DNA from: Roseateles violae
Lineage (GTDB): Bacteria; Pseudomonadota; Gammaproteobacteria; Burkholderiales; Burkholderiaceae_C
Direction of reading: 5' to 3'
Assembly (NCBI RefSeq): GCF_030410485.1
Contig: NZ_JAUHHC010000005.1
Location: 186,001 to 250,000, forward strand
DNA length: 64,000 nucleotides
A program made the translations under genes and the position numbers. The notes under the pieces are model-generated. The model ran no database searches and was not told the origin of the DNA. It saw nothing but the letters and a program-made list of their open reading frames with translations. Positions 1 to 9,087 of the stretch are shown piece by piece (the stretch's first letter is position 1; every line of letters begins with the position of its first letter).

Positions 1-728
1 TCCTGCAGCTCCACGGCCGGGCGGTCGGCGTCGAAGCGCACCGCGCGCTCGCCGGCCAACAGGCGGCGCGCCGCGTCGGTCAGCTGCAGCACCGGCGCCA
101 GCACGCGGCGGCCGTAGAACAGCTCCAGCACGGCCAGGATCAGGCCGATCTCGGCCAGCAGGCAGACGATGGCGACGACGGCCGCCGTCCTCGCCTCGGT
201 CGATATCGTCTCCATCGCGCTGCCCACGCGCTGCTTGATCAGCGCGCTGGCGTCCTCGACCAGCTCGCCGATGCGCGCCGCATCGCTCAGATAGGCGGGA
301 CCGAAGACGATGGCCAGCGCGGCCTCCTTGTCGCCACCGGCCATCGCATCGAGCGCCTGCTTCTCGACCGTCGCCAGCGCATCGGACAGCTGCTTGGCGC
401 GGTCGATCGCGACGCGCTCCTGCGTCGTCAGGCCCAGCGCGAGCAGGCTGGCCACCGCCGCATCGCGGCGGCGCGTCGAGTCCAGCTCATGCTCGTAGGC
501 CTGGCGGTAGCGCGGCTGGCCGGTGACGATGTAGAGCCGGCTGTTGCGCGTCAGATCGCGGCTGGCCGCCGACAGTTGCTGCAGCGCCTCGTTCGACTGG
601 AGGACCTGGGCGTGCAGCGCCTTCTGTTCCTGGAACAGATGGAAGGACGAGGCGAGCGCGATCACGCACACCGTCGACATCAGAAAAATGGCCGCAGCGG
701 TCCAGCGGCGCGCAGATTGGATGCGCAT
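1..728 (-). CDS. membrane sensor protein (histidine kinase or chemoreceptor type), N-terminal part
   Basis: The gene reads leftward and leaves the window, so only about 242 N-terminal residues are visible. The start at the ATG complementary to 726-728 gives a short basic N-terminus (MRIQSARRW), a first membrane helix at about residues 9-28, a helical periplasmic part of about 150 residues, a second helix at about 178-198 (core VCLLAEIGLILAVLEL), and then a HAMP-like linker (RRVLAPVLQLTDAARRLLAG). This is the usual front end of a two-component sensor kinase or a methyl-accepting chemotaxis protein. The output domain lies outside the window, so the two cannot be told apart here. The periplasmic segment looks like a four-helix-bundle ligand domain, which is an inference from its heptad-rich composition. 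No partner response regulator is visible. Confidence 0.72.
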   Translation of the reverse strand, partial: MRIQSARRWTAAAIFLMSTVCVIALASSFHLFQEQKALHAQVLQSNEALQQLSAASRDLTRNSRLYIVTGQPRYRQAYEHELDSTRRRDAAVASLLALGLTTQERVAIDRAKQLSDALATVEKQALDAMAGGDKEAALAIVFGPAYLSDAARIGELVEDASALIKQRVGSAMETISTEARTAAVVAIVCLLAEIGLILAVLELFYGRRVLAPVLQLTDAARRLLAGERAVRFDADRPAVELQ

Positions 729-1035
729 CGAGTCGTCCCCTTCCATCGCGGCAGGCTCGCTCCGGGCGGATCGAGCTGCCTGTTGTAGGCGCTGCGCCCT
801 CGTCGCGGGCCGGCGGCCCGCTGCTGCGCAACATCGGATCAAGCGTCTCGCAGCGCAAATCAGGGGGCAGCGGCGGCGCCGGGCCGGGGGCCGGAGCCGC
901 TGTCTTGCCGTGGACTACGGGACAACCCTTATTTTCCCAACGGGGGCGGCCCGGGACTTCACCTCAGACGACAGAGGCTTTGCAATCTGCGACAGGTTTT
1001 TGCAAGCTTGGCGGGAGCGCCGTGCAAATGTCGCG
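729..1035. other. intergenic region, 5' of the sensor gene and 3' of the outer-membrane protein gene
   Basis: About 307 bases without a convincing gene. It must hold the minus-strand promoter of the leftward sensor gene. I see no strong sigma-70 pair. The only AT-rich island is at about 922-945, too far from the start to be assigned. No hairpin with a U-run closes the outer-membrane protein gene. The frames that cross this stretch are shadows of neighbouring coding sequence. Confidence 0.5.
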
Positions 1036-2031
1036 CTAGAAGCTGACGGCCAGGCCCAGCGCCCAGCCGCTCATATTGGGGCCGAATTTGTAGCGCATCA
1101 CCGCGCGCCAGCGCGTCACCCACATCTCCTTGGCGCTGGAGTCCAGTTCCAGGCCGAAGCCGATCGAGTTCATCAGCTTCAGTCCCACCTCGCCCTCGTC
1201 GCCGAGGAACTTGGTCGAGGCGCCCTCCAGCACATAGCGCACCGGCCGGTCCCAGACCGTGCCCCAGCCGGTCGGGATGCGCCGGCGCGCCCAGATGCTG
1301 ATGCTCTCGGCCTTGGCATAGCCGGTGACGATGCCGCGGTCGCCATGGCTCTTCAGGTCGACATTGGTGTAGCGGATCTCCAGATCGTCGTCGTGCTCGG
1401 GCGTGAACTTCTCGTAGTCCAGCATCAGCGCGCCGCCCAGGCCGGTCGCCTTCATCGTGCCGCCGTCGAGGAAGTTGATCTCGAGGTTCTTGTTCTCCTC
1501 GAGCCAGTACTTGGCGATGCGCAGATCGCTGGCGACGCGGCCCAGCGTGAAATTGAAGATGGGCCGGATCACCCAATGCTCGGAGATCGGGAAATCCCAG
1601 CCGATGCCGCCGGTGGCCGAGACCGAGTTCCATTTGGTCGGCAGCGCGCGCGAATCGCCGCCCTCGCTGGCGACAAAGACCGGGTCGTAGCGCGAGTAGG
1701 CGGCATTGCCTTCCAGAAAGATGGGCGTGTCCTTGCTCCAGGTGAAGCCGCCGCCGAACTGGGTGATGGCCAGCGCCGAGTTCGAGGTCGCCGCATTGTT
1801 GATGGACAGCGAACTGGTCGTCACGTCGGGCGCCACCGTGTAGGACATGATGCCGACGATGCCGTTGGCCAGCTTCTGCAGATTGGTGCCGTCGATCCGC
1901 GGCGACCGCATCTGCGCCTGCGCCCCGGTGGTCAGCACCGTCAACAGCAGCGAGAAACCGAACAGGCGGGCGGCGGGGCCAAGGGCTTGCAGACGCATGA
2001 GCGAGCGGGACGGCGCCGGCGGGCGCGACAC
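1036..2031 (-). CDS. outer-membrane beta-barrel protein (autotransporter-barrel-like), unknown function
   Basis: A 331-residue protein with a signal peptide (hydrophobic FGFSLLLTVLTT followed by AQA, cleavage near residue 40) and a C-terminal half of alternating polar and aromatic short strands. It ends in phenylalanine (GLAVSF), the usual C-terminal signature read by the BAM machinery. It is probably an outer-membrane barrel. The strand pattern resembles the barrel of autotransporters, but there is no long passenger. I chose the GTG at 2029-2031 because an AGGAAA sequence lies just upstream; an internal ATG at 1998 would leave a shorter signal peptide and has no visible ribosome site. The gene stands alone between a sensor gene and the ATP-grasp operon. 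No ligand can be proposed. Confidence 0.7.
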   Translation of the reverse strand: MSRPPAPSRSLMRLQALGPAARLFGFSLLLTVLTTGAQAQMRSPRIDGTNLQKLANGIVGIMSYTVAPDVTTSSLSINNAATSNSALAITQFGGGFTWSKDTPIFLEGNAAYSRYDPVFVASEGGDSRALPTKWNSVSATGGIGWDFPISEHWVIRPIFNFTLGRVASDLRIAKYWLEENKNLEINFLDGGTMKATGLGGALMLDYEKFTPEHDDDLEIRYTNVDLKSHGDRGIVTGYAKAESISIWARRRIPTGWGTVWDRPVRYVLEGASTKFLGDEGEVGLKLMNSIGFGLELDSSAKEMWVTRWRAVMRYKFGPNMSGWALGLAVSF

Positions 2032-2137
2032 TGGTTTCCTGGACGGCCCGATACTAGCCCAGGCCCGGCGCTAAAGCACCCCGGCATTGGCCCCGATCGG
2101 CGGGATCGGCGCAACACCTGACACGCGACGCCAGCCT

Positions 2138-3052
2138 TCAGGCCTTCGCCTCGTCCATCGGCTCGACCGTCACCGCCACCCGCGGCTCGGCGCTGCCGCC
2201 GCCGCGGATCACCCCGCGCAGCGGCGCCACGTCGGCATAGTCGCGCCCCCAGGCCAGGGTCACATGGTCCTGCCCGGCCTGCACATTGTTGGTCGGGTCC
2301 AGCGCCAGCCAGCCCAGGCGCGGACACCAGACCTCGACCCAGGCATGCGAGGCATCGGCGCCGACCAGGCGCGGCTTGCCCGGCGCGGGCCGGGTCAGCA
2401 GATAGCCGGACACATAGCGCGCGGCCAGGCCCAGCGAGCGGCAGGCGGCGATCATCACATGGGCGAAGTCCTGGCAGACGCCACGCTTGAGCGCCAGCGC
2501 CTGCGGCGCTCGCGTGCCGACGTCGGTGGCCAGCGGCGCGTACTTGAACTGCGCATGGATCTGCCGCATCAGCGCCAGCGCGCCGGAGGCCAGCGGCAGG
2601 CCCGGCTCGAAGGCCTGGCGGCCGAACTCGGCCAGCGCCGCGTCGCGCGGCGCCAGCGGCGAGGCCAGCGTGAACTCGACCGCCTCGGTGCGCACCGCAC
2701 CGGCGCGGTAGCGCAGCGCCTCGGCCACCTGCTCCCAGGGCGGGCTGGCCGCGCAATCGGGCGCCGGCGCCGCGCGGATGCCGGCCTCGAACTGGCTGCG
2801 GACGAGCAGGCGCTCATGCACCCGCGCATGGCTGAACACCAGCCGGGCATTGCCCCAGGGATCGAGGCTCAGGCGGCTTTGCAGATCGGCCTCGCCATCG
2901 GGCGCCGGCGTGATCGTCAGCTGCCAGTCGCGCACCTGCTGCCAGGCGGTCTCGCGCGGGCTCAGGCAGGCCAGGTGATGGGCGAGCTCGACCGCCGGCT
3001 CGTAGTCGTAGACGGTCTCGTGCAGCACGCGCAACCAGCGCAGCTCGCTCAT
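2138..3052 (-). CDS. transglutaminase-like cysteine peptidase-fold protein (COG1305 type)
   Basis: 304 residues. The N-terminal part is the beta-rich region typical of bacterial transglutaminase-like proteins (RVLHETVYDYEPAVELAHH). The papain-like core follows, with a visible triad: Cys193 in GVCQDFAHV, His in DASHAWVEVW, and Asp in LALDPTNN. There is no signal peptide, so it is expected in the cytoplasm. Its start overlaps the end of the upstream ATP-grasp/alpha-E gene by four bases (ATGA), so the two are translationally coupled. It is the last gene of the operon. Members of this family may hydrolyse or transfer amide bonds. In this genomic setting it is predicted to trim or attach a peptide made by the ATP-grasp partners, which is inference. 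It is a paralogue of the N-terminal domain of the 1116-residue protein upstream. Confidence 0.88.
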   Translation of the reverse strand: MSELRWLRVLHETVYDYEPAVELAHHLACLSPRETAWQQVRDWQLTITPAPDGEADLQSRLSLDPWGNARLVFSHARVHERLLVRSQFEAGIRAAPAPDCAASPPWEQVAEALRYRAGAVRTEAVEFTLASPLAPRDAALAEFGRQAFEPGLPLASGALALMRQIHAQFKYAPLATDVGTRAPQALALKRGVCQDFAHVMIAACRSLGLAARYVSGYLLTRPAPGKPRLVGADASHAWVEVWCPRLGWLALDPTNNVQAGQDHVTLAWGRDYADVAPLRGVIRGGGSAEPRVAVTVEPMDEAKA

Positions 3053-5691
3053 TGCCAGACCATCCGCTCGACGCTGCCGACATGCGAGAACAGGCGCCGG
3101 CCGATCTGCACCGACAGTGCTTGCGCCTGTTCGCTGCAGGCCTGCAGCAGGGTCGTCAGCAGCGCGTAGCGCCCCTCGGCATCAGGCTCGGCGATGCGCT
3201 CCATCGGCCAGCGCTCGGGCAGCGGCAAGGCCCGGACCTGTTCCAGCGCCCAGCTGCTGTCGTGGCGCGAGAGCTTCAGGAAGCGCCCGCGCAGGGTGCT
3301 GGCGACCCAGGCCAGCGAGCGCGGGTTGTCGCTGTCGCGCACCAGCAGCTGCAGCAGCGGCGGCACCTCGCGGCGGCCCTGGAACTGCGCGCGGTAGGTG
3401 ATCGTCGAATCGAACAGGCCCAGCATCAGCGCGAAGCCGTCGTCGTGCTGCTGCAGGCCTTCGCCAAAGCCCTCGATCAGCACATTGGACAGAAAGTCCA
3501 GGCGCTCGATCTGACGCCCGACGCTGAGCAGGCGCCAGCCGTCGTCGCGCGTCATGCGGTCGGTCTGCGCGCCGGTGATCGCCGCCAGATGCGTGTCGGC
3601 GCGGGCCAGCACGCCCAGCGCCTCGGACAGCGGGATGCTGCCCTGCCCGGCCGCCAGCAGCGCCGACAGCTGCTCGATGAACTGGTCGGCCGTCTCGTGG
3701 ATCAGCTGCCAATGCTCGGACGACAGCCGCTCGCGCAGCGCCTGCGCGCAGGACTGCAGCGCGCGCAGGTTCCAGGCCACGCTGTTCGAACCCTCGGTGT
3801 CGACCAGGGCCTTGACCAGCGCGCGCTCGAACAAGCGCAGCGACTGCTGCGGCGTCGGCACGTCCTCGCCGACCAGGCCGTAGCGGCGCGCCAGCGCGTC
3901 CAGCACGCGCAGCACCTGGGCCGAGGTGCTGCCGCGCATCGAGCCGGCCAGCGCATCCAGCGTCAGCCGTGCCAGCCGCAGGCTGTTCTCGGCGCGTTCC
4001 GAGTAGCGGCCGAGCCAGAACAGGTTCTCGGCCGAGCGGCTGGTCACCGTCCAGTGCACCTGGGCCAGATCGGCCGCCTGCAGCGGCTTGGGCAGCAGGC
4101 TGGTGCTGTCGACCTTGCCCTCGGTCATCACCCAGGTGTCGACGCTGGCGCTGCCACCCTGCATCGACAGCCAGGGATCGCCGCCGCTCTCGCGGCGCGG
4201 CTGCTCGTCGCGGCGCGTCGCCACGCGCGTCAGCCCGCCCGGCAGCACGCGCCAGCCGCCCAGGCCGTCGGAGAGCGCGAACACGCGCAGCACCGCCGGC
4301 CGCGGCTCCAGCAGGCCCTGATCCCAGACCGGCATCTCGGACGGCCGTATGCGTGCCTGCAAGGTGTAGGCGGCCGGGTCGGCGGCGATGCGGGCCAGCA
4401 GGGCCGCGCGCGCCGCCGGCGCCAGGTCGGCGACGACGCTGGGCGCGCCGCCGGGGAAGGTCGGCGCGACGATGAAGTCGGCCAGGCGCTCGCGCTGCTG
4501 CCGCCAGGCGCTGTCCTCGCCGCACCACCAGGCGGTGGTCGCCGGCAGCAGCAGCTCCTCGCCCAGCAGGGCCTGGGCGACGCCGGGCCAGAAGGCCGAC
4601 AGGCCCGGGCTCTCCAGCCAGCCGGCGCCCGGCGCATTGGCGACGACGACGCCGCCGGCCCGCATGGCCTGCAGCAGGCCGGCCACGCCCAGCGCCGAAT
4701 CGGAGCGCAGCTCCAGCGGATCCAGGTATTCGTCGTCGACCCGACGCAGCAGCACATGGACGCGCTCCAGGCCCAGGGTGGTCTTCAGGAAGACCTTGTC
4801 CTCGCGCACGGTCAGGTCGCCGCCCTCGACCAGGGTCAGCCCCAGATAGCGGGCCAGGAAGGCATGCTCGAAATAGGTCTCGTTGCGCGGACCGGGCGTC
4901 AGCAGGGCGACGCGCGCGCGTTCGCCCTCCGGCGAGAGCCGCTGCAGGCCCTGCAGCAGGGCCTGGAAGCTGGCCGCCAGGCGCTGCACCGACATCGCGC
5001 GAAAGGCCTCGGGGAATTGCTGGCCGATGATCAGCCTGTTCTCCAGCAGATAGCCGAGGCCCGAGGGCGCCTGCGTGCGCTGGCCGACCACCCACCACAG
5101 CCCGTCCGGCCCGCGCGCCAGGTCGAAGGCGGCGATGTGCAGATGGATGCCGCCCAGCGGCCGGCAGCCGTGCAGGGCGCGCAGGTACTGCGGATGGGCG
5201 AACACCAGCGAGGCCGGCAGCAGGCCCTCGTCGAGCAGGCGGCGCGCGCCATAGACATCGGCCAGCGCCGCATTGAGCAGGCGCGCGCGCTGGGCGACGC
5301 CGCGCTCGATCGCCCGCCACTCGTCAGCGGCAATCAGCATCGGCAGCAGTTCAAGCGGCCAGGCCCGCGAGGACTGGCCGCCCTCGTCGTAGACGTTGTA
5401 GCTGGCGCCGTCCTCCTGCACGCGGCGCTGGGTGCGCTGGCGCCGTCCGGCCAGATCGAGCCAGCCGGCCGCGCCGCTGGCGGCGAAGAACTGCTGCCAC
5501 AGCGGACCCAGCGGCGGCGGCGCGGCGCCGGGCCGGCCATTGGGCCGCTGGTGCAGCTCGCTATAGCGCCCTTCCTTGCCTTGCAGCACCGCGGCGGCGG
5601 CCAGCGCCAGCGGGTCGGGCAGGTCTTGGGGCAGCAGCTCGGGCAGCAGGCTGGACTGCTGCGGCAGCGATGCGCTCACGGTCTTGGACAT
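3049..5691 (-). CDS. circularly permuted ATP-grasp domain fused to an alpha-E domain
   Basis: 880 residues in two parts. Residues 1 to about 545 align by eye with the free-standing ATP-grasp protein encoded at 10231-11685: shared blocks include the EWR(A/E)(I/M)ERG motif, LTPG, YFEHAFLA, (R)R(V/L)DD(E/D)(Y/F)LDP and PGGLTRVA. Residues about 548-880 form an alpha-helical alpha-E (DUF403) domain that starts with SAENLFWLGRYSERAEN. A clear oddity is that the segment corresponding to VVKEVHGAGGYG in the sister protein, the likely nucleotide-binding lysine and glycine loop, reads FIVAPTFPGGAP here. This copy may therefore not bind ATP normally and may act as a scaffold. The gene is 30 bases downstream of the DUF2126 gene and overlaps the next transglutaminase gene by four bases. 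The substrate is unknown. Confidence 0.87.
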   Translation of the reverse strand: MSKTVSASLPQQSSLLPELLPQDLPDPLALAAAAVLQGKEGRYSELHQRPNGRPGAAPPPLGPLWQQFFAASGAAGWLDLAGRRQRTQRRVQEDGASYNVYDEGGQSSRAWPLELLPMLIAADEWRAIERGVAQRARLLNAALADVYGARRLLDEGLLPASLVFAHPQYLRALHGCRPLGGIHLHIAAFDLARGPDGLWWVVGQRTQAPSGLGYLLENRLIIGQQFPEAFRAMSVQRLAASFQALLQGLQRLSPEGERARVALLTPGPRNETYFEHAFLARYLGLTLVEGGDLTVREDKVFLKTTLGLERVHVLLRRVDDEYLDPLELRSDSALGVAGLLQAMRAGGVVVANAPGAGWLESPGLSAFWPGVAQALLGEELLLPATTAWWCGEDSAWRQQRERLADFIVAPTFPGGAPSVVADLAPAARAALLARIAADPAAYTLQARIRPSEMPVWDQGLLEPRPAVLRVFALSDGLGGWRVLPGGLTRVATRRDEQPRRESGGDPWLSMQGGSASVDTWVMTEGKVDSTSLLPKPLQAADLAQVHWTVTSRSAENLFWLGRYSERAENSLRLARLTLDALAGSMRGSTSAQVLRVLDALARRYGLVGEDVPTPQQSLRLFERALVKALVDTEGSNSVAWNLRALQSCAQALRERLSSEHWQLIHETADQFIEQLSALLAAGQGSIPLSEALGVLARADTHLAAITGAQTDRMTRDDGWRLLSVGRQIERLDFLSNVLIEGFGEGLQQHDDGFALMLGLFDSTITYRAQFQGRREVPPLLQLLVRDSDNPRSLAWVASTLRGRFLKLSRHDSSWALEQVRALPLPERWPMERIAEPDAEGRYALLTTLLQACSEQAQALSVQIGRRLFSHVGSVERMVWQ

Positions 5692-5721
5692 CCCGACATG
5701 ATGCCTGCTGCCGGGCCGGCA

Positions 5722-8700
5722 TCAAGGCCCGGCGCGGCGCAGGTCGAGCGTGAACGGAAACTCCAGGCTGGGCCGCGGCGGCGCCAGCTCCAGCCGGCCC
5801 TGGCTGTGGCCCAGCGGCGTGAAGCGCGCCAGCCGGCGACTCTCGGCCTCGTAGGCATTGACGGGCAGGGTCTCGTAATTGCGCCCGCCGGGATGGGCGA
5901 CGAAGTAGCGGCAGCCAGCCAGCGAGCGCTGCATCCAGTCGTCGACCAGATCGATGGTCAGCGGCGCCTGCAGGCCTATGGTCGGATGCAGGGCCGAGGG
6001 CGGGTGCCAGGCGCGAAAGCGCAGGCCGGCCACATATTCGCCGGCGCGGCCGGTCGGCTGCAGCGGCAGGGCGATGCCGTTGACGGCGATGCGGTGGCGC
6101 GGATCGACCAGGCCGCTGACCTTGATCTCGATCCGCTCCAGCGAGGAGTCGACATAGCGCACCGTGCCGCCGCCGCCGGTCTCCTCGCCCATCACATGCC
6201 AGGGCTCCAGCGCATTGCGCAGGGTCAGGTGCACGCCGCGCGCGGCCAGCTCGCCGATCTTGGGGAAGCGGAACTCGTGATGCGGCGCGAACCATTGCGC
6301 ATCGAAGCCGTAGCCGGCGCGGCGCAGTTCCTCGATCACGTCCTCGAAATCCTGCTGGACGAAATGCGGCAGCATGAAGCGGTCGTGCAGGGCCGTGCCC
6401 CAGCGCACCAGCGGCGCGCGGTAGGGCTCGCGCCAGAAGCGCGCGAGCAGCGCGCGCAGCAGCAGCTGCTGGACGATGCTCATGCGCGCATGCGGCGGCA
6501 TCTCGAAGCCGCGCAGCTCGACCAGGCCCAGGCGGCCGGTGGCCGAGTCGGGCGAGTAGAGCTTGTCGATGCAGAACTCGCTGCGGTGGGTGTTGCCGCT
6601 GGCATCGATCAGCAGATTGCGCAGCGCGCGGTCGATCAGCCAGGGCGGCAGCTGCTCGCCATGCCGCTCGCGCGCGCGGGCGATCTCGCCGAGCGCGATC
6701 TCGAGCTCGCGCAGCTGGTCGTTGCGCGCCTCGTCGACCCGCGGCGCCTGGCTGGTCGGGCCGATGAAGAGGCCCGAGAACAGATAGCTCAAGGAGGGAT
6801 GGTTGTGCCAGTAGGCCAAGAGCGAGGCCAGCAGCTCGGGCCGGCGCAGAAAGGGCGAGTCGGCCGGCGTCGCGCCGCCGAGCACGAAGTGATTGCCGCC
6901 GCCGGTGCCGCCGTGGCGGCCGTCCAGCATGAACTTCTCGCTCGACAGCCGCGAGCGCCGCGCCGCCTCGTAGAGGAACTCGGTGTGCGCGACCAGCTCG
7001 GCCCAGCTCTGCGCCGGCTGGACATTGACCTCGATGACGCCGGGATCGGGCGTCAGCTGCAGGAGCTTCAGCCGCGGATCGCGGGGCGGCGGATAGCCCT
7101 CGAGCAGGATCTGCATGCTCAGCCCGGCGGCCGTCGCCTCGACGGCGCCCAGCAGCTCCAGGTACTCGTCGAGCCGGGCCAAGGGCGGCATGAAGACATA
7201 GAGGGCGCCGCCGGCCGCTGTCGACGAGGCCGAGGACACCCCGCTGGCGCGGCGCGGGTCGCGCGCCTCGACGCACAGCGCCGTGCGTATGGTCGCGTCG
7301 TCCTCGGCCGGCGCCGTCCTGGTCTCGGGCCGCTCCAGGCCCGGGATCTGCATGCGCAGGGTCGCCGGCGCCGCCAGGGCCGCACGCGGCGCGAAGGGGT
7401 CTTGCTCGATCACCTGCTGGCGATCCTCGGGGCGCAGCCAGGTCAGCGCATCGAGCGGCAGCCGGTAGCCCATCGGCGAATCGCCCGGATGCAGATACAT
7501 GCGGCCGCTGCCCTCGCCCTCGCCCGGATCGCGGAACTGCCAGGGTCCGCTGCGCCAGCGGCTGCCGTCATGGGCCAGCGGCAGCGCATAGCCGACCTCG
7601 GCCGCCAGGCCCTGGGCAAAGACGCGGCGCAGGCGCTCGCGCTCGACGGCATCGTCGAGCCGCGAGTCGAAGGGGTCGACATTGGCCGGCAGGCGGCGTT
7701 CGCGCCACAGGTAGTAGAGCGAGTCCTCGTAGCCGGTCTGCAGATGGGCCGGGTCCAGGCCCAGCCGCTGGGTCAGCGCCTCGATGAAGCGGCGCGCGTC
7801 GGCCGCGCCATAGGGCTGCGGCTCGCGCTCGTCGGCGAACAGGGCCGGGTCTTGCCAGCAGGGCTGGCCGTCGGCGCGCCAGCAGATGGACAGCGCCCAG
7901 CGCGGCAGCTGCTCGCCCGGATACCACTTGCCCTGGCCGTGGTGCAGAAAGCCGCCCTGGCCGTATTCATCGCGCAGGCGCAGCAGCAGCTCCTGCGCGC
8001 GCAGGCGCTTGCTCGGGCCCAGCGCCTCGGTGTTCCACTCGGCGCCGTCGCGGTCGTCGACGGCGACGAAGGTCGGCTCGCCGCCCATCGTCAATCGCAC
8101 ATCGCCGGCCGCCAGCTCGGCGTCGACCTGCTCGCCCAGCGCCAGCACGGCCGCCCACTGGTCCTCGCCATAGGGCTTGGTGACGCGCGGCGATTCCCAG
8201 ATGCGCGTCACCGTCATCCGGTGCTCGAACTCGACCTCGGCCGCGTCGACGGCGCCGCTGATCGGCGCGGCGCTGGACGGCTGCGGCGTGCAGGCCAGCG
8301 GGATATGGCCCTCGCCGGCCAAGAGGCCCGAGGTCGGGTCCAGGCCGACCCAGCCGGCGCCGGGCAGATAGACCTCGCACCAGGCGTGCAGATCGGTGAA
8401 GTCGCTCGCCGCGCCGCTGGGGCCGTCCAGCGCCTGCTCGTCCGGTTTCAGCTGGATCAGATAGCCGGAGGCGAAGCGCGCGGCCAGGCCCAGCCGGCGC
8501 AGCAGCTGGACCAGCAGCCAGGCCGAGTCGCGGCAGGAGCCCGAGCCCTTGGCCAGCGTCTGCTCCGGCGTCTGCACGCCGGGCTCCATGCGGATCAGAT
8601 AGGACACATCCTGCTGCACGCGCCGGTTCAGCGCGACCAAGAAGTCGATCGTCGCCATGGGCCGGCGATCGATCGCATCCAGATAGTCGCTCACCAGCGG

Positions 8701-9072
8701 CGTCGCCGGCTCCGCCACCAGATAGGGCGCCAGCTCGGCGCGCAGCGCCGGCTCGTAGTCGAAGGGAAACTGCTGCGCCTGCGGCTCCAGGAAGAAGTCG
8801 AAGGGGTTGTAGACCGCCATCTCCGCCACCAGCTCGACGCTGACGCAGAAGCGCCCGGTCTTCTCGGGGAAGACCAGGCGCGCCAGGTAGTTGGCGAAGG
8901 GGTCCTGTTGCCAGTTGATGAAGTGCTCGTCCGGCTCGACCCGCAGCGAATAGGACAGGATGGGCGTGCGGCAATGCGGCGCCGGGCGCAGGCGCACGAT
9001 CTGCGGCGACAGCGCGACGCGGCGGTCGTAGCGGTACTCGGTGACGTGGCTCAGCGCAATGTGGATGGACAA
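5722..9072 (-). CDS. transglutaminase-like protein with C-terminal DUF2126 domain
   Basis: 1116 residues. The N-terminal 290 or so form a transglutaminase-like unit with the family beta-region (SHVTEYRYDRRVALSPQ) and a triad visible as Cys180 (GSCRDSAW), His (TDLHAWCEVY) and Asp (GLDPTSG). The remaining 800 residues match the large DUF2126 (COG4196) region, with conserved stretches such as LTMGGEPTFVA, GQGKWYPGEQLPRWAL and DGRHGGTGGGNHFVLGG. The length is normal for this family. The start at 9072 follows a short purine-rich stretch (GAGGGA), 15 bases after the alpha-E gene ends. The function of DUF2126 is unknown. In this operon it is presumed to process or transfer the product of the ATP-grasp/alpha-E proteins. 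Confidence 0.9.
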   Translation of the reverse strand: MSIHIALSHVTEYRYDRRVALSPQIVRLRPAPHCRTPILSYSLRVEPDEHFINWQQDPFANYLARLVFPEKTGRFCVSVELVAEMAVYNPFDFFLEPQAQQFPFDYEPALRAELAPYLVAEPATPLVSDYLDAIDRRPMATIDFLVALNRRVQQDVSYLIRMEPGVQTPEQTLAKGSGSCRDSAWLLVQLLRRLGLAARFASGYLIQLKPDEQALDGPSGAASDFTDLHAWCEVYLPGAGWVGLDPTSGLLAGEGHIPLACTPQPSSAAPISGAVDAAEVEFEHRMTVTRIWESPRVTKPYGEDQWAAVLALGEQVDAELAAGDVRLTMGGEPTFVAVDDRDGAEWNTEALGPSKRLRAQELLLRLRDEYGQGGFLHHGQGKWYPGEQLPRWALSICWRADGQPCWQDPALFADEREPQPYGAADARRFIEALTQRLGLDPAHLQTGYEDSLYYLWRERRLPANVDPFDSRLDDAVERERLRRVFAQGLAAEVGYALPLAHDGSRWRSGPWQFRDPGEGEGSGRMYLHPGDSPMGYRLPLDALTWLRPEDRQQVIEQDPFAPRAALAAPATLRMQIPGLERPETRTAPAEDDATIRTALCVEARDPRRASGVSSASSTAAGGALYVFMPPLARLDEYLELLGAVEATAAGLSMQILLEGYPPPRDPRLKLLQLTPDPGVIEVNVQPAQSWAELVAHTEFLYEAARRSRLSSEKFMLDGRHGGTGGGNHFVLGGATPADSPFLRRPELLASLLAYWHNHPSLSYLFSGLFIGPTSQAPRVDEARNDQLRELEIALGEIARARERHGEQLPPWLIDRALRNLLIDASGNTHRSEFCIDKLYSPDSATGRLGLVELRGFEMPPHARMSIVQQLLLRALLARFWREPYRAPLVRWGTALHDRFMLPHFVQQDFEDVIEELRRAGYGFDAQWFAPHHEFRFPKIGELAARGVHLTLRNALEPWHVMGEETGGGGTVRYVDSSLERIEIKVSGLVDPRHRIAVNGIALPLQPTGRAGEYVAGLRFRAWHPPSALHPTIGLQAPLTIDLVDDWMQRSLAGCRYFVAHPGGRNYETLPVNAYEAESRRLARFTPLGHSQGRLELAPPRPSLEFPFTLDLRRAGP

Positions 9073-9087
9073 GGCGATCCCTCCCGC

